Source: Baylisascaris procyonis
Lineage: Eukaryota; Nematoda; Chromadorea; Rhabditida; Ascarididae
Length of the DNA stretch: 64,000 bases
NCBI GenBank assembly: GCA_037389465.1
Contig: JAZARR010000197.1
Span: 2,900,501-2,964,500 of the forward strand
Reading direction: 5' to 3'
Shown here: one piece after another, positions 57,062 through 64,000 of the stretch
How positions within the stretch are numbered: position 1 is the first letter of the stretch
How the letters are laid out: every line of letters starts with the position of its first letter
Program-made: the position numbers and the translations under genes
The notes under the pieces: model-generated
Databases searched by the model: none
What the model was told of the DNA's origin: nothing
What the model saw: only the letters and a program-made list of their open reading frames with translations

Positions 57062-58366
57062 GCTTAGGCTTAGGCTTAGGGTTAGGCTTAAACTTAGGCT
57101 TAGGCTTAGGTTTAGGCTTAGGCTTAAGCTTAGGCTTAGGCTTCGGCTTAGGCTTAGGCTTAGGCTTAGGGCTTGGGTTTAAGCTTAGGCTTAGGCTTAG
57201 GGTTAGGCTTAAACTTAGGCTTAGGTTTAGGCTTAGGCTTAGGCTTAGGATTAAACTTAGGCTTAAGCTTAGGCTTAGGCTTACGCTTAGGCTTAGGCTT
57301 AGGGCTTGGGTTTAAGCTTAGGCTTAGGCTTAGGGTTAGGCTTAAACTTAGGCTTAGGCTTAGGTTTAGGCTTAGGCTTAGGCTTAGGCTTAAACTTAGG
57401 CTTAGGCCTAGGCTTAGGCTTAGGCTTAGGCTTAGGCTTAGGCTTAGGCTTAGGCTTAGGGCTTGGGTTTAAGCTTAGGCTTAGGCTTAAGCTTAGGCTT
57501 AGGCTTAGGCTTAGGCTTAGGCTTAAACTTAGGCTTAGGCTTAGGCTTAGGCTTAGGCTTAGGCTTAAGCTTAAGCTTAGGCTTAGGCTTAGGCTTAGGC
57601 TTAGGGCTCAGGCTTAATCTTAAGCTTAGGCTCAATCTTAGGCTTAGGCTTATGCTTAGGCTTAGGCTTAGGCTTATGCTTCAGTTTAGGCTTAAGCTTA
57701 GCCTTAGGCCTAGGCTTAGGCTTAGGCTTAGGCTTAGGCTTAGGGCTTGGGTTTAAGCTTAGGCTTAGGCTTAGGGTTAGGCTTAAACTTAGGCTTAAGC
57801 TTAGGCTTAGACTTAGGCTTAGGCTTAGGCTTAGGCTTAGTTTTAGGCTTAAGCTTAGGCTTAAGCTTGTTCTTAGTCTTAGGCTTAGGGTTAGCCTTAG
57901 GCTTAGGCTTAGGCTTAGGCTTAGGCTTAGGGCTTGGGTTTAAGCTTAGGCTTAGGCTTAGGGTTAGGCTTAAACTTAGGCTTAGGCTTAGGTTTAGGCT
58001 TAGGCTTAGGGTTAGGCTTAAACTTAGGCTTAGGCTTAGGTTTAGGCTTAGGCTTAGGCTTAGGCTTAAACTTAGGCTTAGGCCTAGGCTTAGGCTTAGG
58101 CTTAGGCTTAGGCTTAGGATTAGGCTTAGGCTTAGGATTAAACTTAGGCTTAAGCTTAGGCTTAGGCTTAGGCTTAGGCTTAGGCTTAGGCTTAACCTTA
58201 AGCTTAGGCTTAGGCCTGAGCTTAGGCTTAGGCTTAGGCTTAGGCTTAGGCTTAGGCTTAAACTTAGGCTTAGGCTTAGGCTTAGGCTTAGGCTTAAACT
58301 TAGGCTTAAGCTTAGGCTTAGGCTTAGGCTTAGGCTTAGGCTTAATCTTAAGCTTAGGCTTAGGGC

Positions 58367-61300
58367 TTGGGTTTAAGCTTAGGCTTAGGCTTAGGCTTAG
58401 GCTTAAGCTTAGGCTTAATCTTAAGCTTAGGATTAGGCTTGAGCTTAGGCTTAGGCTTAGGCTTAGCCTTAGGCTTAGGGCTTGGGCTTAAGCTTAGGCT
58501 TAGGCTTAGGCTTAGGCTTCAGTTTAGGCTTAAGCTTAGGCTTAGGCTTAGGTTTAGGCTTAGGCTTAGGCTTAGGCTTAAACTTAGGCTTAGGCCTAGG
58601 CTTAGGGTTAGGCTTAGGCTTAGGCTTAGACTTAGGCTTAGGCTTAGGCTTATGCTTGGGCTTAGGCTTAGGCTTATACTTAGGCTTAGGCTTAGGCTTA
58701 GGCTTAGGCTTAAACTTAGGCTTAAGCTTAGGCTTAGGCTTAGGCTTAGGCTTAAACTTAGGCTTAGGCCTAGGCTTAGGGTTAGGCTTAGGCTTAGGCT
58801 TATACTTAGGCTTAGGCTTAGGCTTAGGCTTAGGCTTAGGCTTAAGCTTAGGCTTAGGCTTAGGCTTAGGCTTAGGCTTAATCTTAAGCTTAGGCTTAAA
58901 CTTAGGCTTAAGCTTAGGCTTAGGCTTAGGCTTAGGCCTAGGCTTAGGCTTAATCTTAAGCTTAGGCTTAGGCTTAGGCTTGAGCTTAGGCTTAGGCTTA
59001 GGCTTAGGTTTAGGCTTGGGCTTAGGCTTAGGCTTAGGCTTAGGCTTAGGCTTAAACTTAGGCTTAGGCTTAGGCTTAGGCTTAGGCTTAGGCTTAAACT
59101 TAGGGTTAAGCTTAGGCTTAGGCTTAGGCTTAGGCTTGGGCTTAGGCTTAGGGCTTGGGTTTAAGCTTAGGCTTAGGCTTAGGGTTAGGCTTAGGCTTAG
59201 GCTTAGACTTAAACTTAGCCTTAGGCTTAGGCTTAGACTTAGGCTTAGACTTAGGGCTTAGGCTTAGGCTTAGGCTTAGGCTTAAACTTAGGCTTAGGCT
59301 TAGGCTTAGGCTTAAACTTATGCTTAGGCTTAGGCTTAGGCTTAGGCTTAGGCTTAAACTTAGGCTTAGGCTTAGGCTTAGGCTTAGGCTTAGGCTTAGG
59401 CTTAAGCTTAGGCTTAGGCTTAATCTTAAGTTTAGGCTTAGGCTGAATCTTAGGCTTAGGCTTAGGCTTAGGATTATGCTTAGGCTTAGGCTTAGGCTTA
59501 TGCTTCAGTTTAGGCTTAAGCTTAGCCTTAGGCTTAGGCTTAGGCTTAGGCTTAGGCTTAATCTTAAGCTTAGCCTTAGGCCTAGGCTTAGGCTTAGGCT
59601 TAGGCTTAGGCTTAGGGGTTGGGTTTAAGCTTAGGCTTAGGCTTAGGCTTAGGCTCAGACTTAGGCTTGAGCTGAGGCTTAAGCTTAGGCTTAGGCTTAG
59701 GCTTAGTTTTAGGCTTAAGCTTAGGCTTAAGCTTGTTCTTAGTCTTAGGCTTAGGGTTAGCCTTAGGCTTAGGGGTTGGGCTTAAGCTTAGGCTTAGGCT
59801 TCAGTTTAGGCTTAAGCTTAGGCTTAGGCTTAGGTTTAGGCTTAGGCTTAGGTTAGGCTTAGGCCTAGGCTTAGGCTTAGGCTTAGGCTTAGGCTTAGAC
59901 TTAGAGCTTAGGCTTAGGCTTAGGCTTAGGCTTAAACTTAGGCTTAGGCTTAGGCTTAGGCTTAAACTTATGCTTAGGCTTAGGCTTAGGCTTAAGCATA
60001 GGCTTAATCTTAAGCTTAGGATTAGGCTTGAGCTTAGGCTTAGGCTTAGGCTTAGGTTTAGGCTTAGGCTTAGGCTTAGGCTTAAACTTAGGCTTAGGCC
60101 TAGGCTTAGGCTTAGGCTTAGGCTTAGGCTTAGGCTTAGGCTTAGGGCTTGGGTTTAAGCTTAGGCTTAGGCTTAAGCTTAGGCTTAGGCTTAGGCTTAG
60201 GCTTAGGTTTAAACTTAGGCTTAGGCTTAGGCTTAGGCTTAGGCTTAAGCTTAAGCTTAGGCTTAGGCTTAGGCTTAGGCTTAGGGCTCAGGCTTAATCT
60301 TAAGCTTAGGCTCAATCTTAGGCTTAGGCTTATGCTTAGGCTTAGGCTTAGGCTTATGCTTCAGTTTAGGCTTAAGCTTAGCCTTAGGCCTAGGCTTAGG
60401 CTTAGGCTTAGGCTTAGGCTTAGGGCTTGGGTTTAAGCTTAGGCTTAGGCTTAGGGTTAGGCTTAAACTTAGGCTTAAGCTTAGGCTTAGACTTAGGCTT
60501 AGGCTTAGGCTTAGGCTTAGGCTTAGGCTTAGTTTTAGGCTTAAGCTTAGGCTTAAGCTTGTTCTTAGTCTTAGGCTTAGGGTTAGCCTTAGGCTTAGGC
60601 TTAGGCTTAGGCTTAGGCTTAGGGCTTGGGTTTAAGCTTAGGCTTAGGCTTAGGGTTAGGCTTAAACTTAGGCTTAGGCTTAGGTTTAGGCTTAGGCTTA
60701 GGCTTAGGCTTAAACTTAGGCTTAGGCCTAGGCTTAGGCTTAGGCTTAGGCTTAGGCTTAGGATTAGGCTTAGGCTTAGGATTAAACTTAGGCTTAAGCT
60801 TAGGCTTAGGCTTAGGCTTAGGCTTAGGCTTAGGCTTAACCTTAAGCTTAGGCTTAGGCCTGAGCTTAGGCTTAGGCTTAGGCTTAGGCTTAGGCTTAGG
60901 CTTAAACTTAGGCTTAGGCTTAGGCTTAGGCTTAGGCTTAAACTTAGGCTTAAGCTTAGGCTTAGGCTTAGGCTTAGGCTTAAGCTTAGGCTTAAGCTTA
61001 GGCTTAATCTTAAGCTTAGGATTAGGCTTGAGCTTAGGCTTAGGCTTAGGCTTAGGCTTAGGCTTAGGCTTAGGCTTAATCTTAAGCTTAGGCTTAGGGC
61101 TTGGGTTTAAGCTTAGGCTTAGGCTTAGGCTTAGGCTTAAGCTTAGGCTTAATCTTAAGCTTAGGATTAGGCTTGAGCTTAGGCTTAGGCTTAGGCTTAG
61201 CCTTAGGCTTAGGGCTTGGGCTTAAGCTTAGGCTTAGGCTTAGGCTTAGGCTTCAGTTTAGGCTTAAGCTTAGGCTTAGGCTTAGGTTTAGGCTTAGGCT

Positions 61301-63834
61301 TAGGCTTAGGCTTAAACTTAGGCTTAGGCCTAGGCTTAGGGTTAGGCTTAGGCTTAGGCTTAGACTTAGGCTTAGGCTTAGGCTTATGCTTGGGCTTAGG
61401 CTTAGGCTTATACTTAGGCTTAGGCTTAGGCTTAGGCTTAGGCTTAAACTTAGGCTTAAGCTTAGGCTTAGGCTTAGGCTTAGGCTTAAACTTAGGCTTA
61501 GGCCTAGGCTTAGGGTTAGGCTTAGGCTTAGGCTTATACTTAGGCTTAGGCTTAGGCTTAGGCTTAGGCTTAGGCTTAAGCTTAGGCTTAGGCTTAGGCT
61601 TAGGCTTAGGCTTAATCTTAAGCTTAGGCTTAAACTTAGGCTTAAGCTTAGGCTTAGGGTTAGGCTTAGGCCTAGGCTTAGGCTTAATCTTAAGCTTAGG
61701 CTTAGGCTTAGGCTTGAGCTTAGGCTTAGGCTTAGGCTTAGGTTTAGGCTTGGGCTTAGGCTTAGGCTTAGGCTTAGGCTTAGGCTTAAACTTAGGCTTA
61801 GGCTTAGGCTTAGGCTTAGGCTTAGGCTTAAACTTAGGGTTAAGCTTAGGCTTAGGCTTAGGCTTAGGCTTGGGCTTAGGCTTAGGGCTTGGGTTTAAGC
61901 TTAGGCTTAGGCTTAGGGTTAGGCTTAGGCTTAGGCTTAGACTTAAACTTAGCCTTAGGCTTAGGCTTAGACTTAGGCTTAGACTTAGGGCTTAGGCTTA
62001 GGCTTAGGCTTAGGCTTAAACTTAGGCTTAGGCTTAGGCTTAGGCTTAAACTTATGCTTAGGCTTAGGCTTAGGCTTAGGCTTAGGCTTAAACTTAGGCT
62101 TAGGCTTAGGCTTAGGCTTAGGCTTAGGCTTAGGCTTAAGCTTAGGCTTAGGCTTAATCTTAAGTTTAGGCTTAGGCTGAATCTTAGGCTTAGGCTTAGG
62201 CTTAGGATTATGCTTAGGCTTAGGCTTAGGCTTATGCTTCAGTTTAGGCTTAAGCTTAGCCTTAGGCTTAGGCTTAGGCTTAGGCTTAGGCTTAATCTTA
62301 AGCTTAGCCTTAGGCCTAGGCTTAGGCTTAGGCTTAGGCTTAGGCTTAGGGGTTGGGTTTAAGCTTAGGCTTAGGCTTAGGCTTAGGCTCAGACTTAGGC
62401 TTGAGCTGAGGCTTAAGCTTAGGCTTAGGCTTAGGCTTAGTTTGAGGCTTAAGCTTAGGCTTAAGCTTGTTCTTAGTCTTAGGCTTAGGGTTAGCCTTAG
62501 GCTTAGGGGTTGGGCTTAAGCTTAAGCTTAGGCTTCAGTTTAGGCTTAAGCTTAGGCTTAGGCTTAGGTTTAGGCTTAGGCTTAGGTTAGGCTTAGGCCT
62601 AGGCTTAGGCTTAGGCTTAGGCTTAGGCTTAGACTTAGAGCTTAGGCTTAGGCTTAGGCTTAGGCTTAAACTTAGGCTTAGGCTTAGGCTTAGGCTTAAA
62701 CTTATGCTTAGGCTTAGGCTTAGGCTTAAGCATAGGCTTAATCTTAAGCTTAGGATTAGGCTTGAGCTTAGGCTTAGGCTTAGGCTTAGCCTTAGGCTTA
62801 GGGCTTGGGCTTAAGCTTAGGCTTAGGCTTAGGCTTAGGCTTCAGTTTAGGCTTAAGCTTAGGCTTAGGCTTAGGTTTATGCTTAGGCTTAGGATTAGGC
62901 TTAAACTTAGGCTTAGGCCTAGGCTTAGGCTTAGGCTTAGGCTCAGGCTTAGACTTAGGCTTAGGCTTAGGCTTAGGCTTATGCTTGGGCTTAGGCTTAG
63001 GCTTATACTTAGGCTTAGGCTTAGGCTTAGGCTTAGGCTTAAACTTAGGCTTAAGCTTAGGCTTAGGCTTAGCCTTAGGCTTAATCTTAGGCTTAGGCTT
63101 AGGCTTGAGCTTAGGCTTAGGCTTAGGCTTAGGCTTAGGCTTAGGCTTAAACTTAGGCTTAGGCTTAGGCTTAGGCTCAGGCTTAAACCTAGGCTTAAGC
63201 TTAGGCTTAGGCTTAGGCTTAGGCTTAGGCTTAATCTTAAGCTTAGGCTTAGGCTTGAGCTTAGGCTTAGGCTTAGGCTTAGGCTTAATCTTAAGCTTAG
63301 GCTTAGGATTAGGCTTAAACTTAGGCTTAGGCTTAGCCTTAGGCTTAGGCTTAAGCTTAGGCTTAGGCTTAGGCTTAGGCTTAGGCTTAGGGCTTGGGTT
63401 TAAGCATAGGCTTAGGCTTAGGGTTAGGCTTAGGCTTAGGCTTAGGCTTAAACTTAGGCTTAGGCCTAGGCTTAGGCTTAGGCTTAATCTTAAGCTTAGG
63501 CTTAGGCTTAGGCTTAGGCTTAGGCTTAGGGCTTGGGTTTAAGCTTAGGCTTAGGCTTAGGATTAGACTTAAACTTAGCCTTAGGCTTAGGCTTAGACTT
63601 AGGCTTAGACTTAGGGCTTAAGCTTAGGTTTAGGCTTAGGCTTATGATCAGGCTTAGGCTTAGGCTTAGGCTTATTCTTAGGCTTAGGCTTATCCTTAAT
63701 CTTAGATTTAGGCTTAGGCTTAGGCTTAGGCTTGAGTTTAGGCTTAAGCTTGGGCTTAGGCTTAGTTTTAGGCTTAAGCTTGTTCTTAGTCTTAGGTTTA
63801 GGCTTAGGCTTAGGGTTAGCCTTAGGCTTAGGCT
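58367..63834 (+). repeat. Higher-order tandem duplication, 2,734-bp unit
   Basis: Unit 58,367-61,100 is followed by a copy from 61,101. Pairs 58,482/61,216, 59,155/61,889 and 59,733/62,467 all keep the offset 2,734, so no net indel occurred over about 1.4 kb. The copies diverge after about 62,700. Confidence 0.8.
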
Positions 63835-64000
63835 TCGGCTTAGGGCTTGTGTTTAAGCTTAGGCTTAGGCTTAGGCTTAGGCTTCAGTTTAGGCTTAAGC
63901 TTAGGCTTAGGCTTAGGTTTAGGCTTAGGCTTAGGCTTAGGCTTAGGCTTAGGCTTCAGCTTAGGCTTAGGCTTTTCTTAGACCTAGGTTTAGCCTTAGG

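Larger units (their letters stand above)
37331..64000 (+). repeat. ~26.7-kb degenerate TTAGGC telomere-like array
   Basis: The nematode telomere hexamer TTAGGC fills the right 42 percent of the window, with the G-rich strand reading left to right. The repeat is degenerate: TTAAGC, TTAAAC, TTAATC, TTAGAC, TTATGC, TTAGCC, TTAGGA and TTAGGG variants recur in fixed orders, which separates it from a fresh telomere end. No unique DNA interrupts it. The 6-bp period yields open frames coding Leu-Gly, Leu-Arg and, on the other strand, Lys-Pro strings; these are not genes. The right end is outside the window. It may be a subtelomeric block, an interstitial block, or a very large first intron of mec-2. 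Confidence 0.95.

Noticed and set aside
37358..63856. Scores of open frames of 60-300 codons in the TTAGGC array (Leu-Gly, Leu-Arg, Lys-Pro strings)
   Set aside because: A 6-bp repeat encodes a dipeptide repeat in every frame, and a stop-free variant mix stays open by necessity. Most begin at TTG in the register-shift box and none has a domain or splice context.
1..64000. CRISPR array, tRNA, rRNA, spliced-leader or bacterial-type operon
   Set aside because: None was seen by eye on either strand. The regular repeats are satellite, minisatellite or telomere-like DNA. A tRNAscan or Rfam search was not possible here.

Overview
The window is from a nematode nuclear genome. Three things show this: long arrays of the nematode telomere hexamer TTAGGC, introns with the nematode acceptor style (TTTCAG, TTTTAG), and most of a gene whose protein matches C. 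elegans MEC-2, the stomatin-like subunit of the touch-receptor channel complex. Outside the arrays the DNA is AT-rich and intron-rich. The sequence does not fix the species.

Layout. (1) 1-13,075 is repeat-rich and gene-poor. An approximately 4.1-kb segment occurs twice in direct orientation (from 1 and from 8,882), each copy holding a G-rich ~80-bp minisatellite. Between the copies lie a degenerate TTAGGC island (4,129-4,862), a ~190-bp hairpin-bearing satellite (4,863-6,740) and ~2.1 kb of unclassified DNA. (2) 13,076-15,675 is AT-rich intergenic DNA with microsatellites and a second TTAGGC island (14,759-15,437) flanked by a short direct repeat. (3) 15,676-36,195, minus strand, is the mec-2 gene. 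Ten consecutive exons can be joined with matching splice phases. Exons 1-7 encode the SPFH/band-7 core, exons 8-9 the proline/serine-rich segment known from C. elegans MEC-2, and exon 10 (about 3 kb) a disordered tail of nearly 1,000 residues with PP1-docking and SH3-ligand motifs. Extra candidate exons, including an alternative 3' end with its own poly(A) signal, are proposed. (4) 36,949-37,320 is an alternating purine-pyrimidine (AC/ACGC) tract. (5) 37,331 to the window end is ~26.7 kb of degenerate TTAGGC repeat built by nested multi-kilobase duplications, some copies almost identical.

The MEC-2 N-terminus and membrane hairpin, which should lie upstream of exon 1 (to the right), are not found between 36,196 and the array. 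Either the gene has a very large first intron containing at least 26.7 kb of telomere-like repeat, or it is cut off by a rearrangement, a chromosome end or an assembly join. This is the most interesting open question here.

No bacterial-type system, CRISPR array, tRNA or rRNA was recognised. The many open frames inside the TTAGGC array (Leu-Gly, Leu-Arg and Lys-Pro dipeptide strings) are by-products of the 6-bp period, not genes.
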